A DNA stretch of 10,680 nucleotides from DATAYA01 sp036272815 (GCA_036272815.1 DATAYA010000290.1:1-10680); one strand, 5' to 3'. Shown: positions 1 to 10,680, counted from the first letter of the stretch. Made by a program: numbers and translations. The notes: a model not told the origin generated them from the letters alone.

Positions 1-1722
1 CCCGCGAAGCTGGTGAAGCTGCGCGAGCCCGAACCGTTCGGCGTGCTCGATCACCATGACATTCGCCGAGGGCACGTCCACGCCGACCTCGACAACTGTC
101 GTCGCCACCAGGATCCGGACGCGGCCGGCGGCGAAATCCGCCAATGCCGACTGCCGCACCGCGCTGTCCTGACGACCGTGGGCAAGGCCGACCACAGACC
201 CGAAGCGGCGGCGGAGATCGCTGAAGCGCTCCTCAGCGGCGGCCACGTCAAGCGTCTCGCTCTCGCTCACCAGCGGACAGACCCAGTACACCTGCCCGCC
301 ATCCGCCAGCGCGCGCGCGATCGCGTCGGCGATGTCCGGCAGGGTGCCGAGCGCGTGCAGCGTGGTGCGGACCGGCGGCCGCGCCCCCGGGCGGTCGGCG
401 AGGCGGCTCACCTCCATCTCCGCCCAGTGGGTCAGCAGCAGCGTGCGGGGGATCGGCGTCGCGGTCATCACGAGGATGTCCGTGCGCGCGCCCTTGGCAC
501 CCAGCATCATGCGCTGGTCGACGCCGAAGCGATGCTGCTCGTCGATCACCGCCAGCGCCAGGTCGCGATAGGCGACGCCTTCCTGGAACAGCGCATGGGT
601 GCCGACGACCAGCGAGACGTCGCCGGCCGCGATGCGGGCGAGCAGCCGGTCGCGGGGTCCCCCCTTCACACCGCCGGTCAGCAGGGCCACGGGCAGCGGG
701 CAGATGCGGGTCAGCGTGCGGTGGTGCTGGCGCGAGAGCAGCTCGGTGGGCGCCATCAGCGCCGCCTGCGCCCCGGCCTCCGCGGCGCGCAGCATCGCGA
801 GGGTGGCGACCAGCGTCTTGCCGGAGCCGACATCGCCCTGCAACAGCCGCAGCATCCGCCGGGGGGCGGCAAGGTCGGCGTCGATCTCCGCCAGCACCGC
901 GGCCTGTCCGGGCGTGAGCGCATGGCCGAAGCGCGCCAGCGCCGCCTCCCGCAGCGCACCGTCGCCGGCAAGCGCACGGCCCGGCCGCTCCCGTTCGCGG
1001 GCACGCGCCCAGGCGATCGCGACCTGCTGGGCGAGCAGCTCGTCATAGGCGAGGCGGCGGCGGGGCGCCTCACCAGGCGGCGCGTCGGGCGCCTGGACGG
1101 CACGCAGCGCGGCCGCGAAGCCGGGCCAGCCCTCGCGGCGGACCAGGGCGGCGTCGGCCCATTCCGGGAAGTCGGAAAGTCCCTCCAGGGCGGTCCGCAT
1201 CGCGCGGCCGAGCACCTTGGGGGAGAGCCCGGCGGTCAGTGGCCATACCGGCTCGATCGCGGGCAGCAGCTCGGGGGTCGCCGCCGGCACCACGTGGTCG
1301 GGATGCGGCAGGGTCAGGCGGCCGTTGAACAGCTCCAGCCGGCCGGAGACGAGCAGCCGGGCGCCGGGTGCAAAGCGGTCGCGGCCGGCGCGGCCGAACA
1401 GCACGATCTCCAGAAAGCCGCTGCCGTCGGTGACCACGATGCGCCAGGGCTGGCGGGAATTGGCTGGCGCCTCGTGGCGCACGACCTCGACGTCCAGCGT
1501 GGCGATGCTGCCGGGCAACGCCGCCCGGATCGTCGGCCGGGCGCGGCGGTCGGTGAAGCCGTCCGGCATATGGAACAGCAGGTCGCGCACCAGGCCGCCG
1601 TCCGCCGCGCGCTCAATCAGGCCCGCCGCCGCCGGCCCGATGCCGTGCAGGCTGGCGAGTGGCGCCAGGAGCGGGGCGATCGGATCGGCCGCGATAGGGG
1701 GCGGGGCGGGCTGACACTGCAC
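1..1722 (-). CDS. recG: ATP-dependent DNA helicase RecG (C-terminus cut by window edge)
   Basis: RecG is a monomeric dsDNA translocase that remodels stalled replication forks and branch-migrates Holliday junctions. The minus strand is open for 574 codons to the window edge; the family is usually about 690 residues, so roughly 115 are missing. Visible in order: a helix-rich start containing LASLHGIG and VRDLLFHMPDGFTDRR (residues about 18-55), an OB-fold 'wedge' region (about 60-150), Walker A GDVGSGKT (296-303), DEQH box VIDEQHRFG (from 392), motif III TATPIPRT (420-427), and at the edge VIEHAERFGLAQLHQLRG, which leads into motif VI. The wedge and the DEQH/TATPIPRT combination separate it from PriA and UvrB. 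The chosen start is GTG at 1722, because the conserved N-terminus begins just inside it. It has no Shine-Dalgarno: the bases upstream are CCTCCCCCCC. It is divergent from sdhE. The call is near certain; the start is less so. Confidence 0.97.
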   Translation of the reverse strand, partial: MQCQPAPPPIAADPIAPLLAPLASLHGIGPAAAGLIERAADGGLVRDLLFHMPDGFTDRRARPTIRAALPGSIATLDVEVVRHEAPANSRQPWRIVVTDGSGFLEIVLFGRAGRDRFAPGARLLVSGRLELFNGRLTLPHPDHVVPAATPELLPAIEPVWPLTAGLSPKVLGRAMRTALEGLSDFPEWADAALVRREGWPGFAAALRAVQAPDAPPGEAPRRRLAYDELLAQQVAIAWARARERERPGRALAGDGALREAALARFGHALTPGQAAVLAEIDADLAAPRRMLRLLQGDVGSGKTLVATLAMLRAAEAGAQAALMAPTELLSRQHHRTLTRICPLPVALLTGGVKGGPRDRLLARIAAGDVSLVVGTHALFQEGVAYRDLALAVIDEQHRFGVDQRMMLGAKGARTDILVMTATPIPRTLLLTHWAEMEVSRLADRPGARPPVRTTLHALGTLPDIADAIARALADGGQVYWVCPLVSESETLDVAAAEERFSDLRRRFGSVVGLAHGRQDSAVRQSALADFAAGRVRILVATTVVEVGVDVPSANVMVIEHAERFGLAQLHQLRG

Positions 1723-1739
1723 GGGGGGGAGGCTATATG
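1723..1739. promoter_or_regulatory. Divergent recG/sdhE start region with sdhE Shine-Dalgarno
   Basis: Only 14 bases separate the recG GTG (1722-1720, minus) from the sdhE ATG (1737-1739, plus). On the plus strand GGAGG at 1728-1732, inside a run of seven G, lies 4 bases before the ATG and fixes the sdhE start. Read on the minus strand the same bases are C-rich and cannot serve recG. A minus-strand TATAGC (1737-1732) ends 9 bases before the recG GTG. That spacing would suit a -10 box of a leaderless recG message, but no good -35 is visible. Each gene's promoter must lie at least partly inside the other gene. Confidence 0.5.
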
Positions 1740-2026
1740 ACGCCCGACCCCATGCGGCCAGACTCCACAACGCCCGCCCTACTCCTCGACGCGCGTCGCC
1801 GGCGCATCCTGTTCCGCGCGACCCATCGCGGCACCAAGGAAGCCGACCTTCTGGTCGGCGGCTTCGTCGCGCGCCATCTGGCGGCGATGGACGATGCCGA
1901 GCTGGATGCCGTCGAGCAGGTCCTGGCGCTGCCCGACACCGACCTCGCCGACTGGCTAACCGGCCGCCGCGCGATCCCCGAGGAGTGCGAGACCGAGATG
2001 CTGCGCGCGATGCTGGCAGCCACGCG

Positions 2027-2030
<4 letters not shown>
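1737..2030 (+). CDS. sdhE: FAD assembly factor SdhE (DUF339/YgfY family)
   Basis: This 97-residue protein matches the SdhE/Sdh5 family, a small five-helix cytosolic protein that helps attach FAD covalently to the flavoprotein subunit SdhA of succinate dehydrogenase. The diagnostic RGxxE motif is present as RGTKE (31-35) within RRRILFRATHRGTKEADLL (residues 21-39); G32 is the glycine known in the family to be needed for flavinylation. The rest is helical and acidic (AAMDDAELDAVEQVLALPD), ending with the usual DWLTGRRAIPEE. The N-terminus is about 15 residues longer than in enterobacterial SdhE. The start at 1737 is supported by GGAGG 4 bases upstream; an ATG at 1752 is the alternative. The stop overlaps the mfd start, so the two are probably co-transcribed. 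Such a placement beside recG and mfd is known in alphaproteobacteria. No sdhCDAB genes are in the window. Confidence 0.93.
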
Positions 2031-5485
<3,455 letters not shown>

Positions 5486-5495
5486 GCGACCGCGG

Positions 5496-5514
5496 GCCGG
5501 GCCCTCATCCCGGC
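5496..5514. terminator. Possible bidirectional hairpin between mfd and the SMP-30 gene
   Basis: GCCGGG (5496-5501) and CCCGGC (5509-5514) can pair as a six-base stem around a seven-base loop. The loop contains the SMP-30 stop codon (TCA at 5505-5507 on the plus strand). It sits exactly at the convergent junction, where a shared terminator is expected. No T run follows on either strand, so intrinsic termination would be weak; in this GC-rich setting the hairpin could arise by chance. Confidence 0.3.
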
Positions 5515-6689
5515 GCGGCGCCCTGAATATTGACGCGCAGCATGTAGATCGACTGGCTCGCCGTCATGAACAGGAAATCGCGCTTCGGTCCGGCGAAGCA
5601 TAGATTGGCGCAGACCTCGGGCAGGCGGATGCGCCCGATCAGCTTGCCGCCGGGGTTCCAGACCGTGACCCCCGAATAGCCGAGCGGCGCATTGGAACTG
5701 ACCCAGAGATTGCCGGCACGGTCGGCGCGCATCCCGTCCGGTCCGCACGGCACGCCGTCCACCATGCAGTCGGTGAACTGCCGCATGTTGGAGAGCGTCT
5801 TGCCCTGCACGTCGAACGCGAAGATGTTGCCCTTGCCGCCGTGGCCGTTGTCGCCCGGCCCCGGTCCGGTGCTGATCAGGTACAGCGTCTTGTAGTCGGG
5901 GGAGAAGCAGATGCCGTTCGGGTCCGGTACCTGGCTGCCCGGCACCACGATCGAGAGTGTGCCGTCGGGATCGCGGCGATAGGTGTTGGTGGGCAGGACC
6001 CGCTTGACCCCGCCGACCAGCCCGACGCCGCTGTTGCCGACCGTCGCGTCCTCGACCCCGTCGGGGTTGGCGCCCCCGCCGGCCACGTCGGGGTGGCCCT
6101 CGGAAATCGAGTCGCCATAGGGCGGGTCGGTGAACCACACGCTGCCGTCGGGATGCGGCGCGATGTCGTTCGGCGAATTCAGCCGCTTGCCCTCGAAGCG
6201 GTCGGCCAGCACCGTCATCGCACCGCTCGGCTCCCAGCGCACCAGCCGGCGGAAGAAATCCTGGCAGGAGAGCTGTCGTCCCTGGAGGTCGAACGAGTTG
6301 CCGTTGCTGTTCCAGGACGGCCGGCGGAACGGCGTCACCCGACCGGTCTCCCAGATGTAGCGATACTGCGTGTTTCCCTTCACGTCGCTGAACACGACAT
6401 ACTGACCCTCGCCGGACCAAGCGGGGCCCTCGGCCCATTGGAACCCGGTCCACAGCCGATGGATCGCAACTAGTCCGACAAGGTACTGATTGAAGCTCTT
6501 GTCGATCACCAGGATGTCGGGATCGGGATAGATCGTGGGCGGAGCCAGGCGGCCCCATTGCCGGGGTGGCCGCGTGATGACGCTGGGCGGCGCGGCAAGC
6601 TGGGGCGGTGCTTGCTGGCCCCAGGCCGCGGCCGGTGCCAGGGCTGCGGCACCAGCGATCACGCCGCGCCGCGTCATGTCACGTCTCAT
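5505..6689 (-). CDS. SMP-30/gluconolactonase family protein, exported (Tat-type signal)
   Basis: This 394-residue protein belongs to the SMP-30/gluconolactonase/LRE family, six-bladed beta-propellers that use a divalent metal to hydrolyse sugar lactones. The expected metal and active-site residues are present: E87 in AEGPAW, N174 in NSPNDIA, N258 in PDPNGICFSPD and D318 in CGPDGMRAD, matching E18, N103, N154 and D204 of human SMP-30. The N-terminus reads as a twin-arginine signal: TRRGVIAG (6-13), a short alanine-rich hydrophobic stretch, then a likely cleavage after AWG (22-24). The enzyme should therefore act in the periplasm. A Gly/Asp/Asn-rich stretch around 193-228 is longer than in a minimal propeller. 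The chosen start ATG 6689 is supported by GGGGGAG 7 bases upstream (6703-6697); the ATG at 6677 is too far from it. It stands alone: no sugar transporter or dehydrogenase is adjacent, so the lactone substrate is unknown. Confidence 0.93.
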   Translation of the reverse strand: MRRDMTRRGVIAGAAALAPAAAWGQQAPPQLAAPPSVITRPPRQWGRLAPPTIYPDPDILVIDKSFNQYLVGLVAIHRLWTGFQWAEGPAWSGEGQYVVFSDVKGNTQYRYIWETGRVTPFRRPSWNSNGNSFDLQGRQLSCQDFFRRLVRWEPSGAMTVLADRFEGKRLNSPNDIAPHPDGSVWFTDPPYGDSISEGHPDVAGGGANPDGVEDATVGNSGVGLVGGVKRVLPTNTYRRDPDGTLSIVVPGSQVPDPNGICFSPDYKTLYLISTGPGPGDNGHGGKGNIFAFDVQGKTLSNMRQFTDCMVDGVPCGPDGMRADRAGNLWVSSNAPLGYSGVTVWNPGGKLIGRIRLPEVCANLCFAGPKRDFLFMTASQSIYMLRVNIQGAAPG

Positions 6690-6761
6690 CGGTCGTCTCC
6701 CCCCTGCCTCGCCCGTTGCAGCGTTCGGGCTTACCCTTGAGCTTAAGCGGGATTCCCCCTC

Positions 6762-6795
6762 TGTCGCATGTACGACATAGGTGCAGGACCATCAA
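6762..6795 (-). promoter_or_regulatory. Candidate promoter and operator-like inverted repeat of the SMP-30 gene
   Basis: The 236-base gap 6690-6925 lies upstream of the SMP-30 gene and downstream of rpmB. On the minus strand TTGATG (6795-6790) and TACATG (6772-6767) are 17 bases apart and resemble sigma-70 -35 and -10 boxes; the -10 match is only moderate. The inverted repeat TGTCG-N6-CGACA (6762-6777) has arms that flank the putative -10 exactly. A bound regulator there would block RNA polymerase. The implied leader is about 70 bases and contains a GCTTAAGC palindrome (6741-6748). I see nothing else in this gap: no tRNA, no small ORF with a good start. Confidence 0.35.
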
Positions 6796-6925
6796 TTTGC
6801 AGTGGGTTAGCCTCGCCGCGGACTGATTTCATTGCGGATACGCATCGTGTCGGCGTTCGCCGTTGGCGCAGAAATGCGTCCGGCACTCGCGGCCGTGGTT
6901 TGCCGCGGGCGGCGCGGACCTCTCT

Positions 6926-7231
6926 TCAGCCCTCCGCGCTGCCGCCCCGCAGGGCAGCCGTGCGCGCGATGCGGCGCTTGAGCGCCTGCGCCCCGGGCGG
7001 CAGACGCCGGTTCGGGGTGCCGGCCAGGAACGCGTCGATGCCGCCGTTGCGCTCCACGGTGCGAATCGCGCGCGTCGACAGGCGCAGCCGGACGGTGAAG
7101 CCGAAGGTGTCAGACAGCAGCGACGTCTCCTGCAGATTGGGCAGGAAACGGCGGCGGGTCTTGTTGTTGGCGTGGCTGACGTTGTTGCCGGTCAGCACGC
7201 CCTTGCCGGTGAGCTGGCAGCGGCGGGACAT
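6926..7231 (-). CDS. rpmB: 50S ribosomal protein L28
   Basis: L28 (bL28) is a small basic protein of the large ribosomal subunit. The 101-residue product begins MSRRCQLTGKGVLTGNNVSH and continues with ANNKTRRRFLPNLQ (21-34), the hallmark of the family. Later come FTVRLRLSTRAIRTVERNGGIDAFLAG (45-71) and a basic C-terminal helix. It lacks the paired zinc-binding cysteines seen in some L28 forms; only C5 is present. The frame is open upstream to about 7468, but the start at ATG 7231 is fixed by the conserved N-terminus and by GAGG (7243-7240) with an 8-base spacer. It looks monocistronic: rpmG (L33), its partner in many bacteria, is not adjacent. No clear intrinsic terminator follows. Confidence 0.97.
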   Translation of the reverse strand: MSRRCQLTGKGVLTGNNVSHANNKTRRRFLPNLQETSLLSDTFGFTVRLRLSTRAIRTVERNGGIDAFLAGTPNRRLPPGAQALKRRIARTAALRGGSAEG

Positions 7232-7268
7232 CGCAGGGACCTCGGAGCGGGGAGAGAACGGAGCGCGG

Positions 7269-7297
7269 CTTATGCGGAGCGGCAGCGGCGGCGTCAA
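7269..7297 (-). promoter_or_regulatory. Predicted sigma-70 promoter of rpmB
   Basis: On the minus strand TTGACG (7297-7292) and CATAAG (7274-7269) are separated by exactly 17 bases, matching the -35 consensus at five of six positions and the -10 at four of six. Transcription would start near 7262 and give a leader of about 30 bases before the rpmB ATG at 7231, with the GAGG ribosome site inside it. This is the best promoter-like sequence in the window, which fits a highly expressed ribosomal gene. The -35 box lies in the first copy of the neighbouring tandem repeat. Confidence 0.6.
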
Positions 7298-7419
7298 GCG
7301 GCCGGCGGCGGAGCCGCCGTGAAGCGGCCGGCGGCGGCGTGGTGAAGCATTTGGCGGCGGACCCGCGGTGAAGCGCCCCGTGGAGCCGCCGCTCTCAAGC
7401 GGTTGCCGCCGGGCTCCCG
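7293..7419. repeat. Degenerate 26-bp tandem repeat, about five copies
   Basis: The motif G-T-(C/G)-A-A-G-C (CTCAAGC in the last copy) recurs with starts at 7293, 7319, 7342, 7368 and 7394, giving steps of 26, 23, 26 and 26 bases. After the head each copy is rich in CGG/CCG triplets. Copies 1 and 2 are nearly identical for 19 bases; copies 3-5 have diverged. Copy 1 ends in a 7-base perfect stem, CGGCGGC-GGA-GCCGCCG (7303-7319). The array fills most of the 230-base divergent gap between rpmB and the glycosyltransferase gene. The 26-base step is not a multiple of three, so it is unlikely to be coding. It resembles a minisatellite formed by slippage. The rest of the gap (7420-7461) holds only the ribosome site of the next gene. 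Confidence 0.7.
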
Positions 7420-7461
7420 CCATGCTCTTTCGCCCCGGCGCGGTTCGGGGGAAGGCTTGGC

Positions 7462-8514
7462 GTGACACTCGCGGCGTTCCTGCGCCACCTCGCCTTTGCG
7501 GCCGTGCTGGCGGGACTTTCGGCCAGCACCGTCCACATGATGATCGGCGTCGGCATCCTCGACCGGCCCGACCCGCGCAAGGCGCACGCCGTACCGACGC
7601 CGAAATGCGGCGGCGTGGGCGTGGTGGTCGCCTTCCTCGCGGGCATGTTCGTGCTCTACCACTTCGCCGACTTCGCCCGGCTTGGCGAGCCGTATTTCCG
7701 CGGCGTGATCCTGGCCTCGACCGGGATCGCGGCCGTCGCCTTCCTCGACGACCTGCGGGACTGGCCGTTCGCCGTCAAGCTCGTGGCGCAGGTGCTCGCG
7801 GCCCTGCTGGCGGTCGGCAGCGGCCTCTATGTCCGGGTCTATCGGCTGCCCTATATCGGGCCGGTCGATGTTGGCTGGCTCGGGCCGCCGGCGACGATCG
7901 CGTGGATCCTGTTCGCGACCAACGCGATGAACTTCATCGACGGGATGAACGGGCTCGCGGCCGGCGTCGGCATCGTCACCTGCGCCTTCCTCGCCTTTCT
8001 CGCCGAGCAGGCCGGGGGATGGTTCGTCTATGCGGCGGCCCTGCTGCTCGGAGCCGGGCTGGTCGGGTTTCTGCCGTTCAACTACCCGCGGGCGCGAATC
8101 TTCATGGGCGACGTCGGCAGCCAGTTCGTGGGCTTCGTGCTCGCCGTGCTCGGGGTCGCGGCCAGCCGCTTCGAGGGGGTGGCGATCTCGTTCCTGCTGG
8201 TGCCGCTGCTGCTCTCGCCCGTGCTTTATGATGTCGCTTTCACCCTTTTGCGCCGCGGCCTCGCGGGCGAGGACGTGACCGAAGCGCACCGTGGCCACCT
8301 CTATCAGGTGGCAGCGCGAGCCGGGATGCGACCTACCGAGGTTGCCGCGATCTACTGGGCGATGACGGCCTGGGGGGGTGTTGTCTGCCTGATTTTCGTC
8401 GCGGCATCCTCGGCGCTGAAACCGCTTGCGGCCCTGCTGCCGCTGCCTGTCCTCGTTGCCTGGACGCTCGTCGTGATGCTGCGCGCCCGCCGCGCCGGGC
8501 TCGCCCGCTGGTAG
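7462..8514 (+). CDS. MraY/WecA-family glycosyl-1-phosphate transferase (glycosyltransferase 4)
   Basis: Enzymes of this family move a sugar-1-phosphate from a UDP-sugar to undecaprenyl phosphate at the inner membrane, the first step of a lipid-linked glycan. The 350-residue protein is very hydrophobic, with about ten to eleven membrane spans. Family motifs are present: LDRPDPRKAH (33-42), the magnesium-binding FLDDLRD (94-100), ATNAMNFIDGMNGLAAG (152-168), FMGDVGS (214-220) and HRGHLYQ (276-282). The DRPDxRKxH and HRGH motifs place it nearer WecA/WbpL-type polysaccharide-initiating enzymes than MraY of peptidoglycan synthesis. The chosen start GTG 7462 has GGGGGAAGG at 7447-7455, six bases upstream. 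The usual partners (other glycosyltransferases, flippase, ligase) are absent from the window, so sugar and polymer cannot be named. It converges on the MarR gene with a 24-base gap. Confidence 0.92.
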   Translation: MTLAAFLRHLAFAAVLAGLSASTVHMMIGVGILDRPDPRKAHAVPTPKCGGVGVVVAFLAGMFVLYHFADFARLGEPYFRGVILASTGIAAVAFLDDLRDWPFAVKLVAQVLAALLAVGSGLYVRVYRLPYIGPVDVGWLGPPATIAWILFATNAMNFIDGMNGLAAGVGIVTCAFLAFLAEQAGGWFVYAAALLLGAGLVGFLPFNYPRARIFMGDVGSQFVGFVLAVLGVAASRFEGVAISFLLVPLLLSPVLYDVAFTLLRRGLAGEDVTEAHRGHLYQVAARAGMRPTEVAAIYWAMTAWGGVVCLIFVAASSALKPLAALLPLPVLVAWTLVVMLRARRAGLARW

Positions 8515-8538
8515 GCGGACGGGCTCGACGCGCGGGGG

Positions 8539-8931
8539 TCAGCCGGCCCTGCGGGCCGCGGACTCGCCGCCCTGGGCGCGCTTCGGGCTCGCCGTGGCCG
8601 CCTCCGACATGATCGTGCGCAGGTCGCGCAGGAAGGCGGCGCCCTTGAGGGTGCGCTGGACAAGCACGCTGCGGCGGTCCATCGGATCGATCTTGCGGCG
8701 GGCGAGGTCGAGTTCGCCGAGCCGGTCGAGCGCCCGCGTGATCGCCGGCTTCGAGACGTTCAGGTCTGCGGCCAATCCGCGGACGGTGTGCGCGCCTTCC
8801 TGCAAGTAGCAGGTGAGGAACACGCCGAGCTGTCGCGCCGAGAGATCCGGCCCGTCGCGCCGGACAAGTGCGACGATGGTGTCGCGCATGATGCCGACCA
8901 ACTGGTCGGGCGACTGCGGTGCTGCTGCCAT
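8539..8931 (-). CDS. MarR-family transcriptional regulator
   Basis: This 130-residue protein has the winged helix-turn-helix of the MarR family. Residues 49-75 (from TVRGLAADLNVS to LDRLGEL) form the DNA-reading helices, and RRKIDPMDRRSVLVQ (78-92) is the wing with the conserved D-x-x-D-R-R. The N-terminal segment MRDTIVALVRRDGPDLSARQLGVFL (15-39) is helical and should contribute to dimerisation. The C-terminus is short, ending in a basic, probably disordered Ala/Arg/Ser tail. The chosen start ATG 8931 has AAAGGA (8944-8939) 7 bases upstream; an in-frame ATG at 8988 would add 19 residues but has no ribosome site. Closely similar small regulators, to my recollection, are widespread in alphaproteobacteria with unassigned targets. 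It is not divergent from any gene, so its regulon cannot be guessed from position. Confidence 0.92.
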   Translation of the reverse strand: MAAAPQSPDQLVGIMRDTIVALVRRDGPDLSARQLGVFLTCYLQEGAHTVRGLAADLNVSKPAITRALDRLGELDLARRKIDPMDRRSVLVQRTLKGAAFLRDLRTIMSEAATASPKRAQGGESAARRAG

Positions 8932-9076
8932 GACGAGATCCTTTCTCTGAGCAGTCGATTTTTCGGTCCCGGTCGCTTCGTCGTTCACATGACCCGGTCG
9001 CGGGCGAATCGGGCCGAGACGGCCTGCTTCCGAAGTAGTGTCATATCAGAGCGGCAACAGGGGCTGAACAGTTGCA

Positions 9077-9092
9077 AAAACGACATCGTTTT
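9077..9092. promoter_or_regulatory. AT-rich inverted repeat between the aminopeptidase and marR genes
   Basis: AAAACGA-CA-TCGTTTT is a perfect inverted repeat with 7-base arms in a locally AT-richer stretch (about 9035-9100). It begins about 5 bases after the aminopeptidase stop (minus strand) and about 145 bases before the marR start. On the minus strand the right arm runs into five T residues, so it could be a weak terminator for the aminopeptidase. Equally, it could be an operator upstream of marR, since MarR proteins bind short palindromes and often regulate themselves. A weak extended -10-like TGATATGAC occurs further downstream on the minus strand, without a good -35. The role is undecided. 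Confidence 0.35.
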
Positions 9093-9097
9093 CCCAA

Positions 9098-10519
<1,422 letters not shown>

Positions 10520-10599
10520 AGCGTCATCGCTCCTTTGGCGAGAGGCCGAGCTTGACACGAGAGTGCAACAACCGCAATTGCCCGGCGGAAGCGGCAAGC

Positions 10600-10680
10600 C
10601 TAGGCCGGCAGCGCGCCGTTGGCGACCGCCCGCGGCGGCAGTTCCAGCGTGCGGCCGGGACGCAGCACCGTTCGGCCGCC
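10600..10680 (-). CDS. C-terminal end of an unidentified protein (cut by window edge)
   Basis: On the minus strand a frame open from the window edge ends at TAG (10602-10600) after 26 visible codons. The visible tail contains RTVLRPGRTLELPPRAVANG and ends LPA. It lies in the same direction as the aminopeptidase gene and ends 80 bases before its favoured start, which fits a normal upstream neighbour. The fragment is too short to assign a family, and in such GC-rich DNA a 26-codon open stretch can occur by chance. The other two minus-strand frames were not excluded. The regular hydrophobic/proline pattern makes a real C-terminus somewhat more likely than not. Confidence 0.45.
   Translation of the reverse strand, partial: GGRTVLRPGRTLELPPRAVANGALPA

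Noticed and set aside
13..1740. 575-codon open frame on the plus strand opposite recG
   Set aside because: Its product is Arg/Gln/His-rich low-complexity sequence with no family resemblance; it is the antisense shadow of recG, caused by GC-rich third positions.
7293..7419. Repeat array as a CRISPR
   Set aside because: The copies are contiguous and degenerate with no unique spacers, and no cas genes are present.
7232..7468. N-terminal extension of L28 by about 79 residues, or a separate small protein in the repeat region
   Set aside because: The L28 family begins at MSRRCQLTGKG, which has its own ribosome site; the extension is simply translated tandem repeat.
7294..8298. 334-codon minus-strand frame opposite the glycosyltransferase
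   Set aside because: The product is charged and full of His/Glu/Arg repeats; the plus strand has all family motifs and a ribosome site.
8544..8558. CGGCCC-TGC-GGGCCG hairpin as a terminator of the glycosyltransferase gene
   Set aside because: It lies within the marR coding end, has only six pairs and no T run; such stems are common by chance at this GC content.
10552..10580. TTGACA on the plus strand as a -35 box
   Set aside because: No -10-like sequence lies 16-18 bases downstream (CAATTG at 17) and no plus-strand gene starts beyond it in the window.

Overview
The window is GC-rich (roughly 70 % by eye) and almost fully coding. It looks like chromosome from an alphaproteobacterium, probably of the Rhodospirillales/Acetobacteraceae type. 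The clues are the recG / sdhE / mfd cluster, an alphaproteobacterial-style ribosomal protein L28 and heavy G/C use at third codon positions. Family assignments come from motifs read by eye; no database search was possible. I see no transposase, integrase, CRISPR array, tRNA or rRNA gene.

Layout. 1-1722 (-): recG, cut by the left edge, lacking its C-terminal end. 1737-2030 (+): sdhE, the FAD-assembly factor for succinate dehydrogenase, starting 14 bases from the divergent recG start. 2027-5485 (+): mfd, complete, joined to sdhE by an ATGA stop/start overlap. 5505-6689 (-): an exported SMP-30/gluconolactonase-family beta-propeller, convergent with mfd. 6926-7231 (-): rpmB (L28). 7232-7461: a divergent control region with a good promoter for rpmB and a degenerate 26-bp tandem repeat that runs into that promoter. 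7462-8514 (+): a membrane glycosyl-1-phosphate transferase of the MraY/WecA family. 8539-8931 (-): a small MarR-family regulator. 9098-10519 (-): an M17 leucyl aminopeptidase. 10600-10680 (-): the tail of an unidentified upstream gene.

How the genes fit together. recG and mfd both encode dsDNA-translocating motors that act at blocked forks and at stalled RNA polymerase. sdhE sits between them and shares a message with mfd, but its known job is flavinylation in the respiratory chain. The remaining genes look like single transcription units with unrelated housekeeping or accessory roles. No gap exceeds 300 bases; the two largest are about 230 bases each and are described as regulatory or repeat features.

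I did not find a convincing new multi-gene system. The observations most worth a second look are non-coding: the repeat array carrying the rpmB -35 element, the tightly interlocked recG/sdhE start region, and an inverted repeat whose arms bracket the predicted -10 box of the SMP-30 gene.
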